Shown here one piece after another: positions 17,616 to 26,060 of a DNA stretch of 35,157 nt. The stretch's first letter is position 1, and every line of letters begins with the position of its first letter. The stretch comes from an uncultured beta proteobacterium. GTDB lineage: Bacteria; Pseudomonadota; Gammaproteobacteria; Burkholderiales; Burkholderiaceae_C. The notes below the pieces were generated by a model. The model did not search any database. It saw only the letters and a program-made list of their open reading frames with translations, and was not told the origin of the DNA. The DNA lies in contig CAIQBN010000513.1 in NCBI GenBank assembly GCA_903870065.1, positions 1-35,157 of the forward strand. Direction: 5' to 3'. A program made the position numbers and the translations under genes.

Positions 17616-18722
17616 TCAAATTCGCATGGGCATCACCACATATTTGAAGCTGACGTTGTCTGGAATAGTGAACAACGCCGAGCTGTTTCCGTCGGAAAGT
17701 TCCAACGTCACCATGTCTTGTGCCATATTGGCCAGTGCATCGATCAAGTAGGTTACGTTAAATCCTATTTCAATGCTGTCACCGGCATAGTCGATATCGA
17801 GTTCGTCCACCGCTTCTTCCTGTTCGGCATTGTTGGATGCAACCCGCAAGCTCCCAGGGTCGATGTTCAGTCTCACCCCTTTGAACTTGTCACTCGTCAG
17901 TATGGCGGTGCGCTGCAGGGTTGCAAGCAGGGCGGCGCGTCCCAGGGTGATGCTGTTCTTGTGGTTTTTGGGAATAACACGGTTGTAGTCGGGAAATTTT
18001 CCTTCAACCAGCTTGGTGACAAACTCCATGCCGTCAAATATGAACTTTGCCTGATTGTTTGCAAACTGCATTTCTATGGCACCGTCCGCATCGCTGAGCA
18101 ATCGCTGTAGTTCAACCACGGTCTTGCGGGGCAAGATCACCTCTTGTTTTGGTACTTCGACATCCAGCATGGCAGACGCAAAGGCTAGGCGGTGACCGTC
18201 GGTAGCGACCAAACTGAGTTGCTTGCCTTCAGCAACAAACAGTATCCCGTTGAGGTAATAGCGGATATCGTGCACAGCCATTGCAAATGACACTTGACTC
18301 AGCAAGCCCTTGAGTGTCTTTTGCGGCACGCTGAAAACGGGGCCAAAGTTGGCCGACTCCTGCACCAGGGGGAAGTCTTCGGCTGCCATGGTTTGGAGCG
18401 TGAATTTGCTCTTGCCGCCCTTGAGAATGATCTTGCTTTGATTGGATTCCAGTGACACGGTCTGGTCAGACGGCATGGTGCGCAAAATGTCGATGAGTTT
18501 GCGTGCACCAACGGTGGTGGTGAAGTCGCCAATATCACCACCAAGCTCTGCAGTCGTGCGGATTTGGATCTCAAGGTCACTGGTGGTGACTTGCAGTGAG
18601 GTGCCTGTTTTTCGGATCAGCACATTGGCCAAAATTGGCAGGGTGTGACGACGCTCCACAATTCCGGCTACGGACTGCAGTACCGATAGGACCTTGTCCT
18701 GCGTTGCCTTCAAAACGATCAT
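17616..18722 (-). CDS. dnaN: DNA polymerase III beta subunit (sliding clamp)
   Basis: Processivity clamp of the replicative polymerase. The 368-residue product has the normal family length (366-368). It begins MIVLKATQDKVLSVLQSVAG and carries typical clamp segments RRHTLPILANVLI, VPQKTLKGLLSQVSFAMA, DGHRLAF and the terminal SFKYVVMPMRI. ATG 18722 was chosen because GAGGAT lies just upstream. The longer open frame to 18848 would add 42 residues foreign to the family and run into the dnaA stop. It follows dnaA with a 125-base gap in which I find no clear promoter or DnaA box. Confidence 0.98.
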   Translation of the reverse strand: MIVLKATQDKVLSVLQSVAGIVERRHTLPILANVLIRKTGTSLQVTTSDLEIQIRTTAELGGDIGDFTTTVGARKLIDILRTMPSDQTVSLESNQSKIILKGGKSKFTLQTMAAEDFPLVQESANFGPVFSVPQKTLKGLLSQVSFAMAVHDIRYYLNGILFVAEGKQLSLVATDGHRLAFASAMLDVEVPKQEVILPRKTVVELQRLLSDADGAIEMQFANNQAKFIFDGMEFVTKLVEGKFPDYNRVIPKNHKNSITLGRAALLATLQRTAILTSDKFKGVRLNIDPGSLRVASNNAEQEEAVDELDIDYAGDSIEIGFNVTYLIDALANMAQDMVTLELSDGNSSALFTIPDNVSFKYVVMPMRI

Positions 18723-18847
18723 GTCATCCTCTTCTGTATTGTCTACTCTGGCACATTCTTCATCTGTGCCCAAATTTTTTGAAATCCTGCCATTTTCCCA
18801 GTTTTGGACCCAACTTTTTAACAACGGGTGTTTTATTCCTGAACTCA

Positions 18848-20260
18848 CTATCCTTTGAGGGTTTGTTCAAGCACATGCAATTGTTGGTTCAACTCCGTCA
18901 TCTGCTGGCGTTCTCCGCCGATCTTGCGTACCGCATGTAAAACGGTTGTGTGATCGCGACCGCCAAATAGCTCACCGATTTCAGGAAGGCTCTTTTGTGT
19001 CAATTCTTTTGCGAGGTACATGGCGATCTGGCGCGGCCGCGCAATGCTTGCGGGGCGCTTCTTTGAATACATGTCAGCAACTTTTATCTTGTAATAGTCG
19101 GCCACTGTCTTTTGAATGTTTTCCACAGAAATTTGCCGGTTCTGGATCGACAACAGGTCACGCAGTGCCTCGCGCGCCAATTGAATGGAAATTTCTTTCT
19201 GGTTGAAACGCGAGTAGGCCAAAATTTTTCTCAGCGCGCCTTCAAGTTCTCGGACGTTGGAGCGCACATTCTTGGCAACGAAAAATGCCACCTCTTCGGG
19301 CATTTCAGACCCTTCAACCCGCGATTTGTTAATCAGAATTGCGACACGCATTTCCAGTTCGGGCGGCTCTATCGCCACCGTTAGGCCCGAGTCGAAACGT
19401 GAAACCAGTCTTTCATGAATATCGGCCAGCCCTTTTGGATAGGTGTCGCTGGTCATCACAATATGTGATTTTTTCGCCAGCAATGCTTCAAATGCGTTGA
19501 AGAACTCTTCTTGCGTGCGGTCTTTGTTGGCAAAAAACTGTACGTCGTCGATCAAAAGCAAATCCAGTGAGTGGTAACGTTCCTTGAATTCGTCAAATGT
19601 CTTTCGTTGGTAGGCTTTAACCACATCGGAGACAAACTGCTCTGCATGAATGTAGAGAATTTTGGATCCGGGTTTGTCGGCCAGCAGACGATTGCCAACG
19701 GCGTGCATCAGATGGGTTTTCCCCAGGCCAACGCCTCCATAGATAAACAAGGGGTTATAGAGGTGCCCGGGTACAGTGGCGACGTGCATTGCGGCAGCGC
19801 GCGCCATCCTGTTGGCGGTGCCCTCGACCAGGTTATCGAACGTGAGCGTGGTATTGAGACGGTTTTTGGGGAGGCCAGAAGGTGCAGCCTCGCCAGCGGT
19901 AACGCTCTCCTCTGCTGAAACCATCTCCACAAAGTGTTGATGCGTGATGCTTTTTGCAATCGCTTCCTTCGGAGCGATTGCTAACTCAACCAAAATTACT
20001 TGGCCGTACATCTTCTCAAGTAGCGCTGAAATTCTGCCACTGTACTGAGCGCGTATCCAATCAAGTTTGAAGCGGTTGCCAACAAAGACAATGATCTTGG
20101 AAAAGTCGTCAACGACGGTTGCGGTCAGTGGTTTTATCCACGTATTAAATTGTTGTTCAGGCAACTCCTGCGCGAGTTGATCAACGCAGCTTTGCCAAAG
20201 GCTTTGTCCGATGTCGAGTCCCGGGCTTGGCGGATGGTTGGATGAGAGTCCCTCGGTCAT
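18848..20260 (-). CDS. dnaA: Chromosomal replication initiator DnaA
   Basis: AAA+ ATPase that binds DnaA boxes and opens the origin. The 470-residue protein shows domain I ([20 protein letters not shown]), a short variable linker, Walker [11 protein letters not shown] (about 175-184), Walker [11 protein letters not shown] and the sensor region. The C-terminal box-binding domain carries the signature [18 protein letters not shown] 20260 fits the family start. The region upstream holds the origin and DnaA boxes, one of them overlapping the likely promoter, so autoregulation is expected. Inside the gene are two one-mismatch DnaA boxes (TTATCCACG at 20134-20142 and TTTTCCACA at 19119-19127). Confidence 0.99.
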   Translation of the reverse strand: MTEGLSSNHPPSPGLDIGQSLWQSCVDQLAQELPEQQFNTWIKPLTATVVDDFSKIIVFVGNRFKLDWIRAQYSGRISALLEKMYGQVILVELAIAPKEAIAKSITHQHFVEMVSAEESVTAGEAAPSGLPKNRLNTTLTFDNLVEGTANRMARAAAMHVATVPGHLYNPLFIYGGVGLGKTHLMHAVGNRLLADKPGSKILYIHAEQFVSDVVKAYQRKTFDEFKERYHSLDLLLIDDVQFFANKDRTQEEFFNAFEALLAKKSHIVMTSDTYPKGLADIHERLVSRFDSGLTVAIEPPELEMRVAILINKSRVEGSEMPEEVAFFVAKNVRSNVRELEGALRKILAYSRFNQKEISIQLAREALRDLLSIQNRQISVENIQKTVADYYKIKVADMYSKKRPASIARPRQIAMYLAKELTQKSLPEIGELFGGRDHTTVLHAVRKIGGERQQMTELNQQLHVLEQTLKG

Positions 20261-20277
20261 TGTTGTTTTTCAGCTTC

Positions 20278-20286
20278 TGTGGATAG
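20278..20286 (-). promoter_or_regulatory. DnaA box, one mismatch
   Basis: TGTGGATAG on the plus strand, the reverse complement of CTATCCACA, with one mismatch to TTATCCACA. It is 17 bases upstream of the dnaA ATG. Confidence 0.6.
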
Positions 20287-20307
20287 ATTTGAATTGCTGC
20301 GAGAGGA

Positions 20308-20313
20308 ATTGTA
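20308..20313 (-). promoter_or_regulatory. Possible -10 element of the dnaA promoter
   Basis: TACAAT on the minus strand, five of six matches to TATAAT. The matching -35 position (about 20330-20336) is poor in sequence and is covered by the perfect DnaA box at 20327-20335. Binding of DnaA there would block RNA polymerase, consistent with known dnaA autorepression. Confidence 0.35.
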
Positions 20314-20326
20314 ATTTATCAAAACC

Positions 20327-20335
20327 TTATCCACA
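20327..20335 (+). promoter_or_regulatory. Perfect DnaA box TTATCCACA
   Basis: Exact match to the consensus high-affinity DnaA box, in the AT-rich part of the dnaA-rpmH region and followed by a T-run. Confidence 0.85.
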
Positions 20336-20390
20336 TTTTTTCGGACAAAGGCATAGTTGCAGTGATGCTGTCTGTTCGCATCGTAAGCTC

Positions 20391-20419
20391 TTGCTCCGGT
20401 TAAGAAAATTTGCGATAAT
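20391..20419 (+). promoter_or_regulatory. Candidate sigma-70 promoter for the rpmH-rnpA-yidD-yidC operon
   Basis: TTGCTC (20391-20396), a 17-base spacer and GATAAT (20414-20419) preceded by an extended -10 TGC. Start of transcription would be near 20426, giving an 88-base leader before rpmH. The leader contains the palindrome at 20465-20479. A TTGACA at 20451-20456 has no matching -10 at the right spacing. Confidence 0.5.
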
Positions 20420-20464
20420 CGACGGTTCCCCTGATTGTGTTCGGGGTGATTTGACACGATTTGC

Positions 20465-20479
20465 CCATTTGTCAAATGG
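20465..20479. repeat. Perfect 15-base palindrome in the rpmH leader
   Basis: CCATTTG-T-CAAATGG is a perfect palindrome with a one-base centre. In addition ATTTGACA (20449-20456) is the exact reverse complement of TGTCAAAT (20470-20477), so the right arm can pair with two partners. It may be a protein-binding site in the origin or an RNA switch in the rpmH leader. Confidence 0.6.
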
Positions 20480-20513
20480 AGTGAATCAGAACTGAGCCTA
20501 TTAGGAATTTCCA

Positions 20514-20648
20514 ATGAAACGCACTTACCAACCTTCCAAAATTCGTCGCGCCCGTACCCACGGATTCCTTGTCCGCATGAAAACACGTGGTGGCCGTGCG
20601 GTTATCAATGCGCGTCGGGCAAAAGGCCGCAAACGCCTGGCGGTCTAA
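20514..20648 (+). CDS. rpmH: Ribosomal protein L34 (bL34)
   Basis: A 44-residue, strongly basic protein starting [19 protein letters not shown] and continuing [20 protein letters not shown] to RLAV. This is a full-length L34, a component of the large ribosomal subunit. The usual length is 44-46 residues. ATG 20514 follows a weak ribosome-binding region (AGGAATTTCCA). It is the first gene to the right of the origin and heads the conserved rpmH-rnpA-yidD-yidC-mnmE order. Confidence 0.98.
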   Translation: MKRTYQPSKIRRARTHGFLVRMKTRGGRAVINARRAKGRKRLAV

Positions 20649-20724
20649 CAGCCGCCGTGCTCGACAGCCGCATTTGACATTCGACCGCAGTCACGAATTG
20701 GTCGATGTGTATTTGGACGTTGTC

Positions 20725-20733
20725 TGTGGATAG
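20725..20733 (-). promoter_or_regulatory. DnaA-box-like site between rpmH and rnpA
   Basis: TGTGGATAG, identical to the one-mismatch box at 20278-20286 and in the same orientation. It lies in the 103-base gap between rpmH and rnpA, about 20 bases before the rnpA start. Also in that gap: TTTGACA at 20673-20679, without a clear -10. Confidence 0.45.
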
Positions 20734-20751
20734 TCTTGGCGTGGCACGAAC

Positions 20752-21159
20752 GTGCAGCGTTTGAAGACAAGGCCGCAGTTTCAGGCGGTTTTGGCCGGTA
20801 GCTCCCTTGCCAGAACGGCCCACTTTGCCCTCCATTGTGCTGAGATAGAAGTGCCGATGCAGGAGAATAAGGTGAACATGCCGCCTGTTTTGTTTCCAAT
20901 GCATGCGGCATGGATGGGGGCCATGGTTCCCAAGCGATGGGCCAAACGTGCAGTGACACGCAACGCCATCAAACGCCAGATTTATAACGTGAGTGCTGAA
21001 TTCGAATCGATTTTGTCTGTGCGGGCCTACGTTGTCCGGTTGCGCGCTGGATTTGACCGATCGACATTTGTCAGCGCGAATTCTTCGGCGTTGAAAGAAG
21101 CGGTGCGCGTCGAACTCCAAGAATTGTTCTTGCGTGTCAAGTTGCCAAGTCAGAAATGA
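20752..21159 (+). CDS. rnpA: Ribonuclease P protein component
   Basis: Protein subunit of RNase P, which with the catalytic RNA trims tRNA 5' ends. The 135-residue basic protein begins MQRLKTRPQFQAVLAG and has the RNR-type signature KRWAKRAVTRNAIKRQIY. The start is GTG 20752; an in-frame stop TAG at 20731-20733 rules out a much longer form, and there is no ATG before the conserved N-terminus. The central loop (EVPMQENKVNMPPVLFPMH) is longer than in E. coli but usual for the Comamonadaceae form as I know it. Its stop overlaps yidD by ATGA. Confidence 0.95.
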   Translation: MQRLKTRPQFQAVLAGSSLARTAHFALHCAEIEVPMQENKVNMPPVLFPMHAAWMGAMVPKRWAKRAVTRNAIKRQIYNVSAEFESILSVRAYVVRLRAGFDRSTFVSANSSALKEAVRVELQELFLRVKLPSQK

Positions 21160-21428
21160 TGCAGTCACTTTTGATTGGCATCGTTAGGGCGTACCGGACT
21201 TTTTTAAGTCCTTGGTTGGGCTCGTCCTGTCGCTTCGAGCCAACCTGCTCGATTTATGCGTTGCAGGCACTGCAATCCCATGGTGCCGCCGCCGGCGCCT
21301 ATCTTGCCGCAACCCGCATTGCGCGTTGCCATCCCTGGTGTGACGGTGGGCTTGACCCTGTTCCAGATACACCTCCCCGGCTGTTTACCCGGCTGCTCCA
21401 TTCCCCTTCCGAAAAGAAACCGTCATGA
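21156..21428 (+). CDS. yidD: Membrane protein insertion efficiency factor YidD
   Basis: A 90-residue YidD protein with the family hallmarks: YRTFLSPWLGSSCRFEPTCS near the start, then YALQALQSHG and TRIARCHPWCDGGLDPVP. Three conserved cysteines are visible in these segments. YidD is a small membrane-associated protein that helps YidC-dependent insertion of inner-membrane proteins. ATG 21156 overlaps the rnpA stop, and the stop overlaps the yidC start, both as ATGA, so rnpA, yidD and yidC are translationally coupled. A second ATG at 21159 is an alternative start one codon later. Confidence 0.96.
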   Translation: MMQSLLIGIVRAYRTFLSPWLGSSCRFEPTCSIYALQALQSHGAAAGAYLAATRIARCHPWCDGGLDPVPDTPPRLFTRLLHSPSEKKPS

Positions 21429-23152
21429 ATGATATTCGCCGCACCATCCTGTGGGTGATTTTTGGCTTTTCCATGGTGTTGCTATGGGATCAATGGCAGG
21501 TGTACAACGGAAAGAAAGCAACTTTTTTCCCCGCGCCCGCACAGCAGGCTGCATCGAGTGCGCCGCAAGCGGCACCTGCCAACAGCGCAGCCGGTGTGCC
21601 TGTTGCAGCAGGGCCCGGCCCGCAGTCGATAGCGCCGGTACCCACTGGGGCGATCGGTGCTCCGGTCGTTGGGTCTGCACCCAAGGAGCGTGTAGAGGTC
21701 ACCACCGATGTATTGAAGTTGACGTTCGAAACCGAGGGTGGGTCGCTGGTTCGCACAGAGTTCCTCAAGCATGCCGACACAGCGGATAAGAATAAGAACT
21801 TTGTCTTGCTTGATGATAGTAAAGACCGTGCCTACATGGCTCAGACCGGTGTGATCGGGGGAGGCACGGCGGGTACCTTTCCGACCCACAAGACGTTAAT
21901 GTCCGTGAGTGGCGCACGTACGCTTAAGGACGGCGAAAACGAGTTGATCGTCCAGTTTTCGTCGGGCAATGTCGGGGGGCTCAAACTGGTCAAGACCTAT
22001 ACGCTGCGACGTGGCGCCTACGAGATGGGGGTCAAGCACGAACTAACAAACCTTTCTGAGGCACCGCTGTCACCACAGTTGTATTTGCAACTGGTGCGTG
22101 ACGGTAACAAGCCGCTGGGCGAGTCTTCCTTTTACTCAACATTTACCGGGCCAGCAGTCTATACCGCTGCAAAGAAGTACCAAAAGGTGGAGTTTGCGGA
22201 TATCAAGAAGAAGAATGCGGACTATGAGAAGCAGTCGACGGATGGCTATGTGGCGATGGTGCAGCATTACTTTGCCGCCGCGTGGTTGCTGCCAGATGGT
22301 TTGCCGCGCAGTATTTCCGTTGACGGCGTCGACATCGGCTCGGCGGTCGCCGATTGCTGCTACCGCGCCACCATGATCACACCCGTGGAAGCCATTGCAC
22401 CCGGAGCGAGCAAGTCCGTGGATGCAAAGTTTTTTGCTGGTCCGCAAGTCGAGACAGAACTGGAAAAAATTGCGCCTGGTCTGGAGCTCGTAAAAGACTA
22501 CGGCTGGTTGACTATTCTCGCCAAGCCCTTGTATTGGCTGCTTGATAAATTGCACGGCTTCATTCAAAACTGGGGTTGGTCCATTGTGGCGCTGGTTATT
22601 TTGCTGAAGGCGGCCTTTTACTGGCTCAATGCCAAGGCCTATGCCAGCATGGCGAAGATGAAGGCGGTCAATCCCAAGATTACCGAGATGCGCGAGCGTT
22701 TAAAAGATAACCCGCAACAAATGCAGCAAGAAATGATGCGAATCTACCGCGAGGAAAAGGTGAATCCGATGGGGGGCTGCTTCCCAATCATGATTCAAAT
22801 TCCCGTGTTCATTGCCCTATATTGGGTGTTGCTTTCGAGCGTGGAGATGCGCAATGTGCCGTGGATTTTGTGGATCCAGGATTTATCGTCTCCTGACCCG
22901 TATTTCATCTTGCCGTTGGTCATGACAGCAACCACGCTTCTGCAAACTGCGTTGAACCCCACGCCACCAGACCCCATGCAGGCAAAGATGATGTGGTTTA
23001 TGCCCTTGATTTTTAGCGTCATGTTCTTCTTCTTTCCCTCTGGTTTGGTGCTGTATTGGATCACCAACAACATATTGTCAATTATTCAGCAGTGGATCAT
23101 CAATACCCGCATGGGCGTTCCCCCGCAGTTCAACTTGCCAAAATTCAACTGA
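21425..23152 (+). CDS. yidC: Membrane protein insertase YidC
   Basis: Inner-membrane insertase that works alone or with SecYEG. The 575-residue protein has an N-terminal helix (TILWVIFGFSMVLLWDQW) and an alanine/proline-rich linker. A large periplasmic beta domain covers about 75-340, and a C-terminal conserved core of five helices starts near GFIQNWGWSIVALVILLKAA. In the core the hydrophilic-groove arginine region and the segments NPMGGCFPIMIQIPVFIALY and FFPSGLVLYWITNNILSI are plainly present. Length and layout are those of Gram-negative YidC. It overlaps yidD by four bases. Confidence 0.98.
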   Translation: MNDIRRTILWVIFGFSMVLLWDQWQVYNGKKATFFPAPAQQAASSAPQAAPANSAAGVPVAAGPGPQSIAPVPTGAIGAPVVGSAPKERVEVTTDVLKLTFETEGGSLVRTEFLKHADTADKNKNFVLLDDSKDRAYMAQTGVIGGGTAGTFPTHKTLMSVSGARTLKDGENELIVQFSSGNVGGLKLVKTYTLRRGAYEMGVKHELTNLSEAPLSPQLYLQLVRDGNKPLGESSFYSTFTGPAVYTAAKKYQKVEFADIKKKNADYEKQSTDGYVAMVQHYFAAAWLLPDGLPRSISVDGVDIGSAVADCCYRATMITPVEAIAPGASKSVDAKFFAGPQVETELEKIAPGLELVKDYGWLTILAKPLYWLLDKLHGFIQNWGWSIVALVILLKAAFYWLNAKAYASMAKMKAVNPKITEMRERLKDNPQQMQQEMMRIYREEKVNPMGGCFPIMIQIPVFIALYWVLLSSVEMRNVPWILWIQDLSSPDPYFILPLVMTATTLLQTALNPTPPDPMQAKMMWFMPLIFSVMFFFFPSGLVLYWITNNILSIIQQWIINTRMGVPPQFNLPKFN

Positions 23153-23218
23153 AGCGGTTTTTTTGTGCGGCGGCGGTTGATCGCTGTCCTGTGATGCCGC
23201 ACCTTGGGTCTTTGTCCA

Positions 23219-24625
23219 ATGTTGAGCCAGCATAACCAGCCAATCGTTGCCATTGCTACCGCATCGGGACGGGGTGCCGTCGGAATCGTACGCGCCACTG
23301 GCAAGTCCTTGGGAGCCTGGGTAGAGCATCTGCTGGGTCGCGTTTTGCTAAAACGTCAGGCTACTTACCTTTCGTTTAATGACCGGGCCGGCGTTCCGAT
23401 TGACCATGGTCTGGCTCTTTTTTTTCCTGCCCCGCATTCCTATACGGGTGAAGATGTGCTGGAGTTACAGGCGCATGGCGGGCCTGTCGTGCTGCAGTTG
23501 CTCCTAGCACGCTGTCTTGAGGCTGCAGCAGAGTTGGACCCCGCGACCGGGCTTGCCTATTTGTCAAATATGCGCATGGCTCGGCCGGGTGAGTTTACCG
23601 AGCGTGCGTTTTTAAATGAAAAAATGGACTTGGCGCAGGCCGAGGCCGTCGCGGATTTGATTGATGCAAGTACCGAGGCTGCCGCCCGTGGTGCGTCGCA
23701 GTCACTTTCTGGCGCCTTTTCCAGAGAAGTACATGGGTTGCGCGATGCGCTGATCCATTTGCGCATGTTGGTTGAGGCTACGTTGGACTTTCCAGAAGAA
23801 GAGATTGATTTTTTGGATCGTGCTGATGCCAATGGTCAACTTGCGGGGCTGCGGCAGGCGTTGCAAGACCTGCTGCAATGTGCATCACAGGGTGCGCTGT
23901 TGCGCGACGGAATGACTGTCGTTATTGCCGGCCAGCCCAATGCCGGCAAGTCTTCGTTGCTGAACGCGCTTGCGGGGGCCGAGTTGGCCATCGTGACACC
24001 CATTGCCGGGACGACACGCGACAAGATTCAGCAGACCATTCAAATCGAGGGTGTTCCGGTTCATGTAATTGACACTGCAGGCTTACGTCCTAGCGATGAT
24101 GCGGTTGAACAAATGGGCATTGCGCGCACATGGGATGCCATTGCTACCGCCGATGCCATTGTCTTTTTACACGATCTGACGCGCGCGACTGCTACGGATT
24201 GCATAGCGGCTGACGTTGTAATTGCGAGGGCTATCGTCGAAAAACGATCAAATGAAGTTCGGCTCATCCATGTTTGGAACAAGGCGGACCTGGTTGCTGA
24301 CGCAGTCGCTGAGAGTGGGGTTGCACTATCAGCCAAAACGGGTTTGGGGGTGGATAGTTTGCGGCGGCTGTTGTTGGAAGCTGCAGGCTGGCAAGCCACT
24401 GGTTCCGGTACTTTTATTGCGCGGGAACGACACATACAGGCTTTGCGCAGCGTCAACGGGCATCTGGTGCAAGCAACGATGCATTTGGGAGTACGCGATC
24501 AGGCGTTGGACCTGCTGGCAGAGGAACTTCGACTAGCACAGCAGGCCTTGAGCGAGATTACAGGCGAGTTTTCCTCGGATGATCTTTTAGGCACGATTTT
24601 TTCAAAGTTTTGCATAGGCAAATAG
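23219..24625 (+). CDS. mnmE: tRNA modification GTPase MnmE (TrmE)
   Basis: With MnmG it makes the 5-carboxymethylaminomethyl group at wobble uridine 34 of certain tRNAs. The 468-residue protein has the tetrahydrofolate-binding N-terminal domain ([56 protein letters not shown]). Within the helical domain sits the G domain: [14 protein letters not shown] (G1), GTTRD (G2), DTAGL (G3) and NKAD (G4). It ends in the invariant FCIGK. ATG 23219 is preferred over the upstream TTG 23204 because [15 protein letters not shown] matches the family start. It follows yidC by 66 bases. Confidence 0.98.
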   Translation: MLSQHNQPIVAIATASGRGAVGIVRATGKSLGAWVEHLLGRVLLKRQATYLSFNDRAGVPIDHGLALFFPAPHSYTGEDVLELQAHGGPVVLQLLLARCLEAAAELDPATGLAYLSNMRMARPGEFTERAFLNEKMDLAQAEAVADLIDASTEAAARGASQSLSGAFSREVHGLRDALIHLRMLVEATLDFPEEEIDFLDRADANGQLAGLRQALQDLLQCASQGALLRDGMTVVIAGQPNAGKSSLLNALAGAELAIVTPIAGTTRDKIQQTIQIEGVPVHVIDTAGLRPSDDAVEQMGIARTWDAIATADAIVFLHDLTRATATDCIAADVVIARAIVEKRSNEVRLIHVWNKADLVADAVAESGVALSAKTGLGVDSLRRLLLEAAGWQATGSGTFIARERHIQALRSVNGHLVQATMHLGVRDQALDLLAEELRLAQQALSEITGEFSSDDLLGTIFSKFCIGK

Positions 24626-24667
24626 CTCGAATACACTTGTTTGGTTGTCGAAATCGGAAGAAGATAA

Positions 24668-25402
24668 ATGTCCATACTCAACTGGTTTTCCAAAAAGCCG
24701 CCAGCACGCAATCCGGCTCCTGCGGAGAGTTCTGGATTGGGACACGTTGACGCGACCGTTCCGTTTACTCCCTCAGGTAAAGCGCGCTCGCGAGGTACAG
24801 CGGCATCACCCGGCAGTGCCGCCAATCGCAAGAGTGAACGGTTAGAGCGGCGCGAGTTACTCTATTCCGTGGTTCGAGAAGCGATGATCAAAGCAGGCGT
24901 GTTGTCATCAAGCTATAAATTTAAGGTGCTGTCGCTCGATTCGCGTGGACGCCAATATCTGATCATGATGGATCTGGCACGCCAGTATGGCGGCGAAACA
25001 TCGCGTTTGGCCGAGATCGAAGGCCTGATCGCGCAGCATGCCAAGGGTCAGCATGACATTCTTGTGACCGCGGTCTATTGGAGGGTGAATGAACATGTGA
25101 CCGCCGGGCTAACGCGAGCAACCGTACCCGTGTCGGCTCCTGCGCCACTGGCTTCACACCCGCCTGAGCCCAAACCCCCCCCAGCTTTGCATAAGCCTGC
25201 ATATGAGCCCCTTCACCCGGATGAGGTCGCTGCTTTTAAACAGGCGTTGGCGTCCGTACCAGCCTCTCAGACACTGTCTGCGCCAGGGGAAATCGTGCAT
25301 TCTGGCCGGCGCAATCCGGCGCCGCTGCCAAATTTCCAGGACACGGAACTCGATGACCGACCCTCTCCGTTGAGTGGAACCCAATACGGCGACTTGAATT
25401 GA
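24668..25402 (+). CDS. Unknown protein downstream of mnmE
   Basis: A 244-residue protein I cannot assign. Three parts are visible. An N-terminal stretch (1-55) starts MSILNWFSKKPP and is rich in Ala, Pro, Ser and Gly, so probably disordered. A compact central part (about 55-140) reads RLERRELLYSVVREAMIKAG, SSYKFKVLSLDSRGRQYLIM and ILVTAVYWRVNEHV and looks like a small alpha/beta domain. The C-terminal part is proline-rich, with one short helix HPDEVAAFKQALA. There is no signal peptide or membrane helix. It begins 42 bases after mnmE with weak ribosome-binding sequence (GGAAGAAGATAA). The first residues MSILNWFSKK look like an amphipathic membrane-contacting helix. Operon membership suggests expression with mnmE, not a known function. 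Confidence 0.7.
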   Translation: MSILNWFSKKPPARNPAPAESSGLGHVDATVPFTPSGKARSRGTAASPGSAANRKSERLERRELLYSVVREAMIKAGVLSSSYKFKVLSLDSRGRQYLIMMDLARQYGGETSRLAEIEGLIAQHAKGQHDILVTAVYWRVNEHVTAGLTRATVPVSAPAPLASHPPEPKPPPALHKPAYEPLHPDEVAAFKQALASVPASQTLSAPGEIVHSGRRNPAPLPNFQDTELDDRPSPLSGTQYGDLN

Positions 25403-25437
25403 CCGAGTTACTATTCGGCGTCGAAAGGTGCACGAAG

Positions 25438-26016
25438 TCAATGACCGTTGAAGTCGACGAGGGTAAATAAAGGCAATCCGGATTCTCGCAATTTTTGCGA
25501 GCCGCCAAGTTCAGGCAGGTCCACGATCGCTGCCCCCTCCATCACGCTCGCTCCCAGTCGCTCAAGCAATTTGCGGCCCGCCATCATGGTGCCTCCAGTG
25601 GCAATCAAGTCGTCGATCAGTAGCACACGGTCGCCTTTCTTGACCGCATCGGTGTGCAGTTCTACTGTGGCGCTCCCGTATTCGAGTTCGTAGGTTTCCT
25701 CTACGGTTGTAAACGGCAACTTTCCTTTCTTTCGGATCGGCACAAATCCAACGTTGAGCTCGTAAGCCACTACTGCGCCAAGTATGAAGCCGCGCGCATC
25801 CAATCCGGCAACGACATCAGGGCGCATGCTGGGGTCCATGTACCGATGCACAAATGCATCAATGAGGACCCTGAACACCTTTGCGTTTTGCAACAAAGGC
25901 GTGATGTCGCGAAACTGAATTCCTGGTGTAGGCCAGTCCTGTACGGTGCGTATGGCATCACGGAGATATTGGTTCACGCTGGTGTGTTGCATGGTTTTGA
26001 GTGGGTTGAAGGGCAT
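25438..26016 (-). CDS. apt: Adenine phosphoribosyltransferase
   Basis: Purine salvage enzyme that makes AMP from adenine and PRPP. The 192-residue product (family about 170-185) carries the type I phosphoribosyltransferase PRPP loop [17 protein letters not shown]. It also has [17 protein letters not shown], the flexible loop [20 protein letters not shown], and an N-terminus [15 protein letters not shown]. The start is ATG 26016 or, shorter by eight residues, ATG 25992 ([14 protein letters not shown]); neither has a good Shine-Dalgarno. The gene is convergent with the unknown gene on its left, 35 bases apart, and lies 44 bases after the antiporter gene on the same strand. Confidence 0.96.
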   Translation of the reverse strand: MPFNPLKTMQHTSVNQYLRDAIRTVQDWPTPGIQFRDITPLLQNAKVFRVLIDAFVHRYMDPSMRPDVVAGLDARGFILGAVVAYELNVGFVPIRKKGKLPFTTVEETYELEYGSATVELHTDAVKKGDRVLLIDDLIATGGTMMAGRKLLERLGASVMEGAAIVDLPELGGSQKLRESGLPLFTLVDFNGH

Positions 26017-26060
26017 CGGGTTGCCGGGCTAATTGTGCCGCTAACCGCGCGCATTTTGCA

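Larger units (their letters stand above)
20261..20513. other. oriC: Chromosomal replication origin (oriC) between dnaA and rpmH
   Basis: A 253-base gene-free region between divergent dnaA and rpmH, the usual oriC position in betaproteobacteria. It contains a perfect DnaA box TTATCCACA (20327-20335) and a one-mismatch inverted box TGTGGATAG (20278-20286). The stretch 20281-20345 is AT-rich (GTAATTTATCAAAACC and a T-run) and is the likely unwinding element. Further boxes lie just outside, at 20134-20142 in dnaA and 20725-20733 past rpmH. Genes on both sides point away from it. Only one perfect box is present in the core, fewer than in E. coli. Confidence 0.85.

Noticed and set aside
20451-20456. 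TTGACA as the -35 of the rpmH promoter
   Set aside because: No acceptable -10 lies 16-18 bases downstream; the TTGCTC/GATAAT pair at 20391-20419 is better.
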